Shown here: positions 33,148 to 44,546 of the stretch, in pieces
Position numbering within the stretch: position 1 is the first letter of the stretch
Layout of the letters: the number at the start of each line of letters is the position of its first letter
Made by a program: the position numbers and the translations under genes
Source: Amaurobius ferox
Taxonomy: Eukaryota; Arthropoda; Arachnida; Araneae; Amaurobiidae
Direction of reading: 5' to 3'
Length of the DNA stretch: 64,000 nucleotides
NCBI GenBank assembly: GCA_951213105.1
Contig: OX578135.1
Coordinates: 161,315,250 to 161,379,249, forward strand
The notes under the pieces: model-generated
What the model was told of the DNA's origin: nothing
The model's database searches: none
What the model saw: only the letters and a program-made list of their open reading frames with translations

Positions 33148-33956
33148 TACTTTCCCTGCAATAGATGGTAACATATAGGGAAAGTATTGCAATCATGCCG
33201 AAAATCGCAACTCAAGTTTTCGACGGATATACACCTTTTGGGAGCTCTAGAACACGAAAAAACTATTTTTAGCGTGACGTCTGTGAGTGTGTGTCAGTGC
33301 AAAGTACGTATCCACTCTAACTCAAAAACTAATGGACCCAATTTCATAAAATTTGGTAGGTAAGTCAATTGTGTGTGACTCTGGTGCTGATTAGTTTTTG
33401 GTACGATTCGGAATAAAATAAACTGCCCCCTCTTTTTTTTTTAAGAAATGGTCCGCAAAAATTGTCGGTATCCACTCTAACTGAAAACCTAACTGACCAA
33501 ATTTCACAAAATGTGGTGGATAACTCACTTGTGGGATACCCTGGTGCTGATTAGATTTTGGTACGATTCTGAAAAGAAAAACCTGCCTTTTTTTACGAAA
33601 TGGCCCCAAAAAGTCGCCAAAATCTAAAATGGAAGACAATGTATGTTCAAATGTATCAAATAAATGCCAGTTTTACACTTAATTTTTAACGACGCAAAAA
33701 AAAAAAAAAAAAGACTAACCCCATTACTCAAGGGCTAGCCGTTTTCGAGATATTTTAGTTTTTTCGTATTTTTGCTACCCCAGTTTAGAGAATAAGTCCA
33801 GTTACCAAATGAAAATGAAAGCTGAATTAAAAGTGTAATTTCAATTAATTCTGCGTGTTAGTTAGTGTAATCAAACTCAATTTAATGAATTATTAATGAA
33901 ATAAAGAGAAAATGAATTTGAGGCTGCAGGAAAAGTCATGTGCTGCTCACATCAGA
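33148..33956 (-). repeat. S-family element, inverted
   Basis: Left end here is the family 3' hairpin TACTTTCCCTGCAATAGATG, closing at GGGAAAGTA. The right end is GCAGGAAAAGTCATGTGCTG CTCACATCAG, the reverse of the family start. Two internal units of about 150 bp (GGTGCTGATTAG...TGGTACGATTC) are seen. It adjoins the Tc1-like element. Confidence 0.8.
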
Positions 33957-33961
33957 TTTTT

Positions 33962-34001
33962 AAAATTTATTTATTTATTTACTTATTTATTTATTTATTT
34001 T
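33962..34001. repeat. (ATTT)n microsatellite
   Basis: About nine TTTA units with one ACTT interruption. Confidence 0.9.
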
Positions 34002-35198
34002 GCATCATAGTGCATTTCGTATAAGGCGGAATATCTGATAATTGTCAACTCAGGTTAAAATAATGTTTTTTGTAACTTCATACTTTCGAGTACCTTTCTC
34101 TCGAAATAAGTTCTTGGAAATGTCTTTTAAGATTTTTAATAGATGACAGAGAGCTGTTTAACAGGATTACTGGAATTTTAATGCATAATATTCATTACGT
34201 TTCCTTGTCAGAAATGACATTTGGGTTTGTCTTTGTTTCGCATGAAGACAGAAGCTAGCCTTAGGAAACAAAGTATACACTATACACAACTCGCTTTTAT
34301 GCACTGACAGGAGACATAGTATTTTTAAATTTTTATTCATATTAGTAGTAACTAAATGCGTGTCTCAAATGACAGGTAATAAACATACTCACAAACAATG
34401 AGTCATAATTTATTTATTTATTTACTTTTTTAATAGCAATGTTCTGAAACCTCAATATGATGTGGAGCACAACCCAAAATAGTGGTCTTCAACTGGCTTA
34501 GAATCACCAGTGTTGCCATCTTGTGGATGAAAAGGACGATTTTTCGGACCACATTAAGGCTCCTTGTTGGCACATTCGCCATTTCATATCAGCTGTAATA
34601 ATTCCTGAAAAGGGGTACGAATGTTTAGATTCCTCAATGAACAAGAAAGAAGAAGACAAATGGATAAATCGTTGAAGAGATAAATGCAAAAATATCGTTT
34701 TTTCCAACAATCGGCGATAATGGCGCCAAAACCAGGTACGTTCTCCAGTTCTCACTCCTTAAGCGCTTCTCTCTGTGAGATAGAACATGGTGGCTATGGG
34801 TTAGCCTGTATTGTAGGAGTTCTAGACCACACCATAAAGTCACCGATTCCCAGAGACAAACGTGTATCAACAATTTCACAAAATAATATAGTTAATTTTA
34901 GTTTTACAAGTTTAAATATCAATTTAAGCTTTACCCATTTATTACGATTATTTTCGTTTTTAACTGATGTCAATGTCATTAGGAGATAAAGCCCGACTCA
35001 TCACTGGAGGAGCAGCGACAAAAATTTGCATTTTTATGAAGTCAAAATTACATTTAACCTTTTGCTTACGGGTGGGACAGCATCAATCCCAAACGAAAGT
35101 TCTTCGTTTGCGATTGACGTTGTCCTATCCGTAAACAAATGATTAATATTATTGGAATTTTTCTTTTTAATTACGTAAAACAGATTGTATTCTAAATA
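34002..35198. other. Non-coding stretch, nothing assigned
   Basis: Short frames on both strands overlap at 34500-35000 and none resembles a known family. No strong repeat was noticed. Confidence 0.4.
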
Positions 35199-35718
35199 AA
35201 TATCGTAAACAAAACCTACTTTATTTATTACTAATTTCTTAAAGCTCAAGGGAGACGTGAATGATATTTATCGGATGTTAGCAGAATCTCTTTGATGGAA
35301 TAGCTATTTTTGTCGCTAAGAAATATTGCATGAAGAAATTGTAAGGAACTTTTTCGAATTCGTATGATTGATTTATATCAATTTATATGCAATTGCACAG
35401 CAATGAGATAAAATGCGTAGATTGCGAGGCTTCAGTTGACTTTCTCATACATTTATATAAATATCGTAAACAAAACCCACTTTATTTATTACTAATTTCT
35501 TAAAGCTCAAGGGAGACGTGAATGATATTTATCGGATGTTAGCAGAATCTCTTTGATGGAATAGCCATTTTTGTCGCTAAGAAATATTGCATGAAGAAAT
35601 TGTAAGGAACTTTTTCGAATTCGTATGATTGATTTATATCAATTTATATGCAATTGCACAGCAATGAGATAAAATGCGTAGATTGCGAGGTTTAAGTTGA
35701 CTTTCTCATACATTTATA
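35199..35718 (+). repeat. 260-bp tandem duplication
   Basis: Units at 35199-35458 and 35459-35718 begin AAATATCGTAAACAAAACC and differ at about four bases. Parts (TCGAATTCGTATGATTGATT, TATGCAATTG) also match 31680-31720, so the unit comes from a dispersed repeat. Confidence 0.92.
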
Positions 35719-36805
35719 TTCCAAAGTATTTAGTTCGACTTGTATCAATCATTATTAGAACAAACAGGAGATGTGTCTTTTACATATTTAGTAACAAGTT
35801 ATATTTTTTAAATATTTCGTACAAATTATTTCAAAGCCTCGTTTAAATTTGAAAAAAGCCAGTAGCGGTGATAAATTGATTTTGTTAATGGCTGATTTAT
35901 GTTAATTTAATATATACTATTTCAATATCATCTTATCTATAGCGCAATTCAATTCTTTTCATGCATATAGATGGGAGTAATTTCGATGAATAATGTATTT
36001 TTATATTGATATGATATATATTTAGAGTATATGAAAGTATTGTTACGTAGAATATTAGATAAAGGACTTTTATACTATAAATGATTATATATTATCCATC
36101 ATTGTTTTATATTTTATGTAAGGATGTATAAGAAGAATTGCAGTTAAATAAATTCTAGCATAAGTAAAGAAAATATTTATTAAATGCGAGAAAATCGCAT
36201 CGAAAAATTAAAATTACGGTAACATCGAATATATACATCGCATCACATCACATTGGGATACCTTGTCGTAAAACATCACGTGACTCAAGCGTGCTGCTAG
36301 CGCAAGGTTACAAAAGAAAATAGTTCCCAGTTGACGCTTACATTTACATTTTTGTTGTGTTCATAATTCAAGTTAAAATGTAAAAATTCTTGAAAAGTTA
36401 AAAATACATCTGCTGCCATGACCATTAAATTACATATCGAATAACATAGTAAACTTCATATCGAAGAATAATGGTCATGGGATGTGTGACCTGTGAATTA
36501 TCTATAGATTATACACAAAGTATTCTCTTCGACCCCGACTTACCCGAAAGTGTAAGTTAACACATATTATTCTAAGAATGCTGTTTCTCCATAGGAAAGC
36601 TAATAACAACCCTATTTTTTTTTTTTTTAATTAGAGTTTTATTCATGGGGATTACAGTGCTCCCATTGCAGAAAACAGCAACAATGCTCGTCAGCATGAA
36701 ATAGCCGATGCAATGACAACAAGGAAACTTGACGATCCCACAATAAGCGCGAAACCGAACCAGGGATACTGTTATCTGCACTGCCGGCGCACTATTCTAA
36801 AATAT

Positions 36806-37262
36806 TGTTACGAACATGCACTTTTTCCCTTTTGAAAACCAAAAGGGAAAAACACCTTTACAGGCATCCATTCCTTACGTCAATATAGAGTTGTCATATT
36901 TGAACACTCGAGACAGGTTTGGCGATTTATCGCCATATTGGCAAATTTTCGAATATATTTGAACCTTCTCGAAATAACGAATATTCTGGGAGATACGACT
37001 CCCTTCTGGAAGTTTCTACGAAGAGCATATAAAATGAGGCATCGCTTAGTCGGAGAGAAGTTGACGATTGTGAGATACGTCAGTGTTTTGAGAATAATAT
37101 CGGCTGTTTTGTGAAATTAGCTGAGCATTTATAATGGCTGTTTTATTGTATCTCACAGCTGTTTACTAATTTTGTGAAATAGTTATTGAGCCCTTTGCTA
37201 TATATTGTTCCTGTTTACGCTGTATACAAGGGTAAACACATTCGCAGAATACAAGGAAGAGT
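36806..37262 (+). mobile_element. Solo LTR-like repeat, forward copy
   Basis: Starts TGTTACGAACATG and has a TATA-like GCATATAAAATGAGGC at about 37026, followed by a conserved GTGAGATACGTCAGTGTTTT block. It parallels the copies at 37263-37763 (inverted) and 38859-39600. No internal LTR-retrotransposon genes lie nearby. Confidence 0.65.
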
Positions 37263-37763
37263 CCAAATTTCTAGAAACTATAAGCGCTTTATTAAAAGTA
37301 CCCAAAAAGCATAGATAGGAACAATATACAGTTTATTACTTCCTAGCTGTCTTACAATGTTACAATATGACTACCAGGCGCAAAAGAAAGAGCCATTCAA
37401 TGTTCAACTCATTCACAAAACAAGAGATTAAATTCTCGCAAAGCCACTGACGTATTTCACAATTCAATTTTATCGTATCATGTCAACTCATGACAACTCT
37501 CCCTAACCGAACGACGACTCACTTATATATTTTCTATGGAAAGATCTCGAAAAACCGACGTAACTCTTGAAATTCCTATACAAACTAAAATATTCGATCA
37601 GTTTTCAAAACTCGCCCAAAGACATCATGTTGGCGATATTTCCCCACATTTATCGCCACGGTCAAGCGATCTGGACTTTCAAATAATAGCTATAGCTGCT
37701 TGCGAATGTCGTTTTCCCTCGCGGATGGGCAATATGCAAAATATCATTTAAGTATTCGTAACA
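37263..37763 (-). mobile_element. Solo LTR-like repeat, inverted copy
   Basis: Read on the minus strand it starts TGTTACGAATACTTAAATG, has ATATATAAGTGAGTCGTCG as a TATA-like site, then GTGAAATACGTCAGTGGCTT, and AATAAA signals. It meets the forward copy tail to tail. The pair is bounded by ATAT at 36802-36805 and 37764-37767. Confidence 0.6.
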
Positions 37764-38334
37764 ATATTTATTACAAGACGGAAAACAAACGCATTTGTCA
37801 TTCTTGGTCACAATTACCTGAAATGAAATGCAAATGCAAATATTAGTTGAGTAAATTTTAACATTTATCCAGGTCAAAATTGCGAATCAGTTTCTTTCTG
37901 TGTGTGTTATTTTGCACCCCACCCCTTGTACTTCTAACTGTATACGCCGCACAGTTCACCCTTGTCAACTAGATAACTTTTTTGGAACAGATTCACGTGC
38001 GCTTGCTATTTTAGTGAAAGTTAAGGAGATACCATGTTTATGTCTAGGTTGGTGACGCCAACTTGTGAGGCTTGATTTTTAAGTAGTTTATTTTAAGAAA
38101 TTGAGTATTTATTGCAGAATTTTAAAGAACAGAGAAAATAAAATTGTCTAGGCGATTATTAACATTTCAATATCATTTATATACGTTTAGATACATTCTT
38201 TTAATGGTTCACGTTTTTTTTTCTGTTTTTTTTAAGGGGGGGGGGGGGAGAAATGCATATTTTTATCATATTAAAATCATTAATTTACTTTTAAAAAAAA
38301 TCCCAATCAAAACTGCAAACACATGATCTAAGAC

Positions 38335-38725
38335 CGTGATTCCCAACCTTTTTCGTTGAATGGAACCTTTGTGAATATTTCGTCAAATCTAGGACAAACC
38401 CTACCTAGTTGAAACATATTAGTTGTGACAGGAATAAATTACAAAACAGACGGGAAAAACAATAGGGGTTAATAAATTATAAGTAGTAAGTGCTTTTAAA
38501 TACAATATTACAAGAGTATTTATTGCACGCTTCTATTTATTTATGACTGTTAATATTGCGTCTGACTTATTGGTTACAAATACTGTGCATCATTTTTTAA
38601 TGACATTGTCGTGTCAATAATTTTATTTAACATTTTTTACTCAATTGCAATAGAGGTGGAAAGTTGTACTTACCTTTTTTGCAAGCTTTCGCAAATTATT
38701 GCGGAACCCTTGGTTGGGAATTCTG
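38335..38725. mobile_element. Short hAT-like inverted-repeat element
   Basis: Left CGTGATTCCCAACC and right GGTTGGGAATTCTG are inverted (12 of 14), with a further GGAACC block inside each end. Such ends are known from non-autonomous hAT elements. No clear 8-bp duplication was found. Confidence 0.55.
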
Positions 38726-38858
38726 ACTTAAGGTAATGCTGCAGATAAGAATTTTGGTTACTGTCCAGTAAGGTCCCAAAAAGTTACTAGATAAATTTAT
38801 TTGCACTGACTAAATATTTTTACCATAAATTTAGCCTTTTCCGTTGCTGCACATATAT

Positions 38859-39600
38859 TGTTAAGAACATGTTGTTGTTGTTGAAACCCAGACCGTCCGA
38901 CCTACCAGAAAGGTGTAAGGTAACTGTTTGGACGGTCGGGAAGTGCCACCCAATTTAGACCGGAACCCAGTGGGGGAGGCATCCACAGGGACCGTACCCT
39001 CCTAGAAGACCGTACCCTCCTGTTAAGAACATGTAAAACACCTTCACTGAATGCTCTTTTGAGAACCAAAAGGGAAAAACACCTTTACAGACAACCAGTC
39101 CTTACATCAATATAGGGTTTCCATATTTAAACATTCGTGGCAGGGTTGTCAGATTCGGCGATTTATAGCCAATTTGACGAGTTTTCGAAGATCCGAGAAC
39201 TTTCTCGAAAAAATGAATATTCTCGAAGATACCAGCTCCTTCTGGGAGTTTCTACGGTGAGTATATAAAAGAAGTTGTCGCTCAGTTGCAGAATAGTTGC
39301 TGTGATACGAGCTACATTGAATTGTGAGATACATCAATGTTTTGATAATAGTGTCTGCTGGTTTGTGAAATGAATGGGGCACTTAGTTGCTGTTTTACTG
39401 TACCACCTAATAGTTATTTAGTGATCTTGTGAGATAGTTATCGAGCTATTCGCTGTATATTGTTCTTGTTTATGTTGTGCTTGTAAATAAACGTGTTAGT
39501 TATTCAGAAATTCGTCAAGTCATTTTATCTGTTATGCGTCGGAATTTATCGCTAGTCGATAAGGCCATTATTACTATCCGCATATGCATATTCACGACAG
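38859..39600 (+). mobile_element. LTR-like repeat interrupted by a SINE
   Basis: Begins TGTTAAGAACATGT, is interrupted by a SINE, then resumes at 39021 with the same 14 bases. It contains AGTATATAAAAGAAG (TATA-like, about 39250), GTGAGATACATCAATGTTTT, an AATAAA at about 39486, and ends near TATTCACGACA. Related to the two copies at 36.8-37.8 kb. Confidence 0.65.
38873..39020 (-). mobile_element. SINE A copy, 5'-truncated, with (CAA)n tail
   Basis: Flanked by TGTTAAGAACATGT at 38859-38872 and 39021-39034 (perfect 14-bp duplication). On the minus strand it ends CGGACGGTCTGGGTTTCAAC then further CAA units. The body matches the 10.54-10.78 kb SINE (AGACCGGAAC / AGACTGGAAC block). This defines the family's 3' end and tail. 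Confidence 0.85.
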
Positions 39601-41081
39601 TTTTTTGATTTGCATGAGTTTAATCAGCCTTATGTTGAATCACTATAAACACGCGACAGTTAAATGGCGCTGGTAGTAGAATATCAAAAGTCGTGCATTG
39701 CTACGTTCCCCTCCCCCCATGTTTATTTCACATAATTAATATTTAAATTTATGGTTATTTACATTTAATCTAATTTTAATTTAAAAAATACCTTAGTTCA
39801 TTTTAAATAGTTTAAATTTCAAAACACATTTCTATTTATATTGAAATAAATTAAATAATTGCATTCCACACACTTTTATTTTTTACTTTTCAATAATTTA
39901 ATAATTAAAATTTTAATAAATTTTGCTTATTTATGAATTCGAACCATCCAGACGGTTTATTGAATTCGTATAAACGCAATGATTATGCATCCTTTATTAT
40001 AACGGACATTCCTTTATTTGAAGACGCTATCCTTAGATTTATTATTTACTATTTTAGTTTTACAAAAGCGATTTTTGTCTTTTATTACTTGTTTTGTCAT
40101 ACAGGAATTTAATTTTAGATTTCTTTTTACCCAATGACGTAACAGAAGGCAAGATTTTAAATGAATATTGTGTAAAGATTATATCACTTAAAAATGACGA
40201 CAAAATGATCAGCCATTTTAAGTCTTTAAACATTTTATGGATGAACTAATATTTTTTTAATATTTTGAAACATCGTCAAATTTTAATGTTCGGATTAGAA
40301 TGTTTGTCTACACTTTCAATAACAAACCTTACGTGCAAAAACAAAAATTCGCAAGCAAAAGCTGAAGCAGTTGAATGGCTTTATACTAATTTTTGTATCA
40401 GTTGTGTCGATGTCGAAGGCCCAGACCACACAGCCAACCTTAGGGCTTACGGCAGTTTAATGTGTGGCCGGGAGAGGAAGTTAGCCGAAACCGTCCTCCA
40501 GTCAGTCACCAAGTTTCAGTCTGCAATTATTTAAAATTCAATAAAGTGGTTACATGGTAAATATATATACAGACAGTTTTAGAGTTTTACATAAAATAGA
40601 GTGGGAAGGGAGGCAAAGAAACGTAGATTTTAACAAATTTTGAATTTTGAGGTAAAAATTAAATTATTTTCTTAAAATGAAATTAAATTTATGTAAAACG
40701 TATGGCCAAAAGAATCCGAGCAACCGCGGGAAAAGGGACAATACAGTAAAAACCAACAAAAGAAAGCAAAAAGAACATAGCTGAATAAAGGTTACAATCA
40801 GTTGAGGTAACCGGATAAAGTTAAGTGCAATGTAGCACTGCATGTGCGTGGTAAGCCTTTCAAATATATGAACAGCCGAGGAACACAGGGAAAACAGATA
40901 TATACAACAGAGGAATATAGACAGGAAACAAAATATACAAAAGACGGACACCAAAAAGTGTAAGTACAGAAACAATAAGAGACAAACGCCTGGAACAGGG
41001 AGGACAACATTGACCGAAGAAAATTGAAAGCAGTTGGCACCAAGCTTGCTAAGGAACCTGATTGGAGATTTCTCTCGCAAT

Positions 41082-41540
41082 TTAAACACAGTTTTTCAAC
41101 CTATTTAAAAGAATTTTATTGGTTCTGACACCAGAGAACCAAGTCGCACGAAGATTATCTGGAGGACGGGTTAAGTGAAATTTTGAGGTATGGGGGCAAT
41201 TAAAGACGTAATGATCTACGTCACCATATGAATTACAAAGACAATTTGAAGAACGTTTATGTTTGAAAAAATGAAGATAGTCAAGAAAAGGACCATGACC
41301 CGTTAAAAAATAGATTAAGAATTTGTTATAAATTTGAAAATTGGGGTTGACTTTGGGTAAATAGCTTAGAATTCTGGCAGGGTCATGAGTCCGGGGGGAA
41401 ATCATTAAGAAGAGATTGCCAATTTTTAAGAAGGAAAGATTTACAATTATTAATCAAAAAGGAGTAGGGAAAAGGTATAAGGAGTGGGGTGCCGGAGATC
41501 GTAGCTTGTTTGGCCAGTTCATCGGCGACTTCGTTGCCCT
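41082..41540 (-). pseudogene. Non-LTR retrotransposon ORF2 C-terminus (RNase H end), frameshifted
   Basis: The minus strand reads IQGNEVADELAKQATISG, the C-terminal part of an RNase H domain. After a C-run frameshift near 41395 it continues with YNKFLIYFLTGHGPFLDYLH and a CLCNSYGDVDHYVFNCP zinc-like motif, then a stop at 41082. This arrangement is usual at the 3' end of Jockey/R1-group ORF2 proteins. 5'-truncated; non-coding 3' sequence follows down to about 40660. Confidence 0.85.
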
Positions 41541-41704
41541 GAATCAGTTGTGTGGAAACCCCAGGCCGTCCGACTCGTCCAGAGGACATGAGTAACTGTT
41601 TGGACGACCGGGTGAATCAGTTGTGTGGAAGACCCAGACCGTCCGACTCGTCCAGAGGACTTAGAGTAACTAGTTGGACGGCCGGGAAGTGAATCAGTTG
41701 TGTG
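41541..41704 (-). mobile_element. Two tandem SINE A ends with tripled 14-bp target
   Basis: GAATCAGTTGTGTG occurs exactly at 41541-41554, 41614-41627 and 41691-41704. The two SINE A 3' ends between them (41555-41613, 41628-41690) differ at about nine positions. Each holds the CCGTCC...GGACG outer pairing and the CTCGTCC-AGA-GGAC inner pairing. The left target copy abuts the LINE relic. Confidence 0.85.
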
Positions 41705-41885
41705 TAACTTTAAGACTTTTTAAAATATAAACATGTTATTTTACGAAACGAAATTTCATGTGAAAATCAAGTTGGTTTTATTTAGAAAAATTTAAATCGG
41801 TTTATTTACATTATATATAATATAACAATATGGTATTTTGACAAACACATATGAGTATGGAAAACACATCTACAAATATTTAAAA

Positions 41886-42216
41886 ATATTTTCTAGCACA
41901 GATTACAAATTTAGTAAACGGTATTTAAAAGCACCATCATTGAAGTACACGAAAATTTACATTTTAAAGTACCAGAGCGCCTTCAGATGTCATAACATCC
42001 ATCATCAATGACAATCATCATTGACGTACACGAAAATTTACATTTTCAAGTGCCAGAGCGCCTTCAGACGTCATAACATCAGTCATCAATGGCGATGTTA
42101 ACATTGCCATTGATGATGAATGTTATGACGTCTGAAGGCGCTCTGGCACTATAAAATGTAAATTTTCGTGTAGCAGTTTACTAAATTTGTAGTCTCTGCT
42201 AGAAAATATTTTGATA
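41886..42216. repeat. Fold-back repeat with 66-bp inner arms
   Basis: Inner arms 42028-42093 and 42106-42171 (ACACGAAAATTTACATTTT ... CATCAATGGC) are nearly perfect inverted copies with a 12-nt loop. Outer arms (TATTTTCTAGCA.AGA, ACAAATTTAGTAAAC) also match. Part of the left arm is present twice in direct orientation (about 41947-42000). Confidence 0.85.
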
Positions 42217-42745
42217 TAGAATTTAATAATTAATTATTATATTTATGAAGTAAAACCAGTTTTAATACATCCAAAAACACTTTATACAGCAAACAGATTT
42301 TTCAGTCTTATCAATCTTTTCCCCCAATTTACCCTTTATTTTCAGCAACATATGGTCACCGTAGACAGGGTGGATATGTCTGTAAAGCGTGTTTCCCAGC
42401 CGACAGACTCCACCTACGCTGCAGCCTGATGTAAGTGCGGTCGCAGGTTGCGTGAATGGCTTTGCGTCACTACAGCAGAAGGAACCGAGCCTTGGCGCAC
42501 ACCATTTGTTTCTCTTCTTTCTCTCGTTCGAAACATAAATTGAGTGCAACGGAATTATCCCAAAATGAATCGCCGTTGTTGGCCTTTAAAATTCTTTCCC
42601 GCCCCAGTAAACGAAGTCCCTGAATTGAAAGTTAAAAACAAACGACCGCAAAAGGTTAAAAATAAATATAGTCAGACAGTGGCGTATTTTGAAATTCAAT
42701 TTGGGAGAGTTTCAGTTTTAAATATCAATCTCAATGGGCCCAAGT

Positions 42746-43895
42746 TAGAGGTCTGCACGGGCTCGAGCCTGACCAATGGGCTTATGCCCGACCTGTCCCA
42801 CGAACTGGGCTGGCTCAAGCCATGTTTTATTAAATTCAATTCGGGTTGGGCCGGGTCAAAATAAATAAAAAAGCCAATATGTACTTTTATTTAAAATTTA
42901 ACACTGATATTTTATTTTCAATTTTTTCTATGATTTTAATTTCAATTATTAGATTCCGAATGTTTCTAAATTATCAAAATAAAAATATATTCTATTCTTA
43001 AAGTAAAACATTTCCGTCGATTTTTTTCCGTTAACAAATATGAATGAAAATTTATTTGAGCAAACTATTATAATTTAAAATTAATATAAGGATAAGACGA
43101 ATTATTGTCTTTGACTTTATTTATATTTGTATTCTAAACATCTACCACTTTCAATTTAAAATTATTAAATTATAAAAATATTCATAACTATGTCATAATC
43201 AAAGTTTCACTGAATTAATGTCACAGTTTGACGATAAGAACCACATATTGAAACTGGAGATTAAAGGCGCTTCGCGCCTGGTGCTCTGTCTTGTACGACA
43301 CTACGACTCATAATCAAAGAATAATGTCACAGTTTGCGATAAGAACCACATATTGAAACTGGAGATTAAAGGCGCTTTCATCGACTTTTCGCTCGACTTT
43401 CATAATCAAAGAAAATAATACTTACATATATTTACATTAAAAGTTTAATCGCATTGAAATATTTTTTAAAATACTGACAATTGTGGCATATGATATATTT
43501 GTTTTACAACCACTGTATTCAAAAATATTTGGTGCTCTTCAAAATATTCAAAAAATCTCAGCGAAGGGTCGTTTTCTCATTTAATTTCTGATATTATCAA
43601 ACCAAAACTGATAAATAAAAACACACTTTACAGTAGTGGTGACTTTTGATTTATACTAATTTATTACTATACATAATATAACTTGTGTAATTCTTTAAAT
43701 GCAAATTTGGATCATCATACGAAGCAACAGGCTTCAATGTATTACAAAAAAAAAATTCGAGTCGGTCCGCGTTGGGGATGACTTTGAGGGCTCGGGGTTA
43801 GGCTCGGTTGATAAAAATTCTTGAGCTTTAGCAGAGTCAAATCATAATATTTTCGGGCCGGGTAAATTTTTAAATTAGAACAGTGCAGACCTCTA
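42746..43895. mobile_element. 1.15-kb inverted-repeat element (hAT-like)
   Basis: A perfect 13-bp inverted repeat TAGAGGTCTGCAC at 42746-42758 and 43883-43895, with GGGCTCG-, GGGCCGGGT- and TTCGGG-type motifs repeated just inside both ends. No transposase was found. The flanks do not give an obvious duplication. Confidence 0.65.
43194..43410 (+). repeat. Short tandem duplication inside the 1.15-kb element
   Basis: CATAATCAAAG starts at 43194, 43309 and 43400. The first two units (115 and 92 bp) share AATGTCACAGTTTG.CGATAA, CACATATTGAAACTGGAGAT and GGCGCTT. Confidence 0.85.
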
Positions 43896-44546
43896 GTCAC
43901 TAAATAACAAGCTTCAGGAACCGGAATTTTCCAAATTTGTAGACTTCGGATTTTATTGCAGCAGGAGAATTTCCTACTATTACGCAGTAGCCGAAGCACT
44001 TCTTAATGAATTCTAAATTCCTTTTTTATATATATTTTTTTAAGGTTAAAACGGGTTGTTTCTCTAGTTCAAGTATTTCAGAACGACAAACTGGAGATTT
44101 AGTAGATTTTTTTTATCACATGTATATTTAGGAAGCCTTTTGAAACTTTTCAATTTCGAGGGGAGGGGAGGGGGGGTTAAACCCCCTAAGCAAGTTAAAC
44201 CTGCAGCGCCCTGATGGAGAATTTAAGAAATTAGCGAATGTAAGTCTGTAGCGAATGTCAGTCTGTATTTTGTTACCCTATCTTATAGAGTAACAAAATA
44301 GGGTAAAAATTGCAAAATGAATCTATATTTAGATATTAAAACATAAGAGTACCACATATAACTAACAACAAAACAAATTATATAAAGCTATAAATTCTCA
44401 AAATTATTTTTCTTCCCGAACTATTTTAATCAAATCATTAGGGGACATTAAATGTTTTCATATTCAAAGATAGTCCTCTCTTGCATTTAATTAATTTAAA
44501 AAAAATTAACACCTGAAATATGTAGTTAACTGCAATAGTTAAAATA

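Noticed and set aside
40265..40534. 89-codon plus-strand frame
   Set aside because: No recognisable domain, no promoter or splice context, and flanked by repeats.
40664..41089. 141-codon hydrophobic minus-strand frame
   Set aside because: Lies in the 3' non-coding part of the LINE relic and resembles no family; low-complexity hydrophobic content is typical of chance frames.
41555..41612. SINE A end read as a hammerhead ribozyme (GGACGAGTCGGACGG on the minus strand)
   Set aside because: It lacks CTGANGA and GAAA; the fold is two nested stems only.
42544..42864. 106-codon frame at the left end of the 1.15-kb element
   Set aside because: Runs across the inverted-repeat end, so half of it is transposon end sequence.
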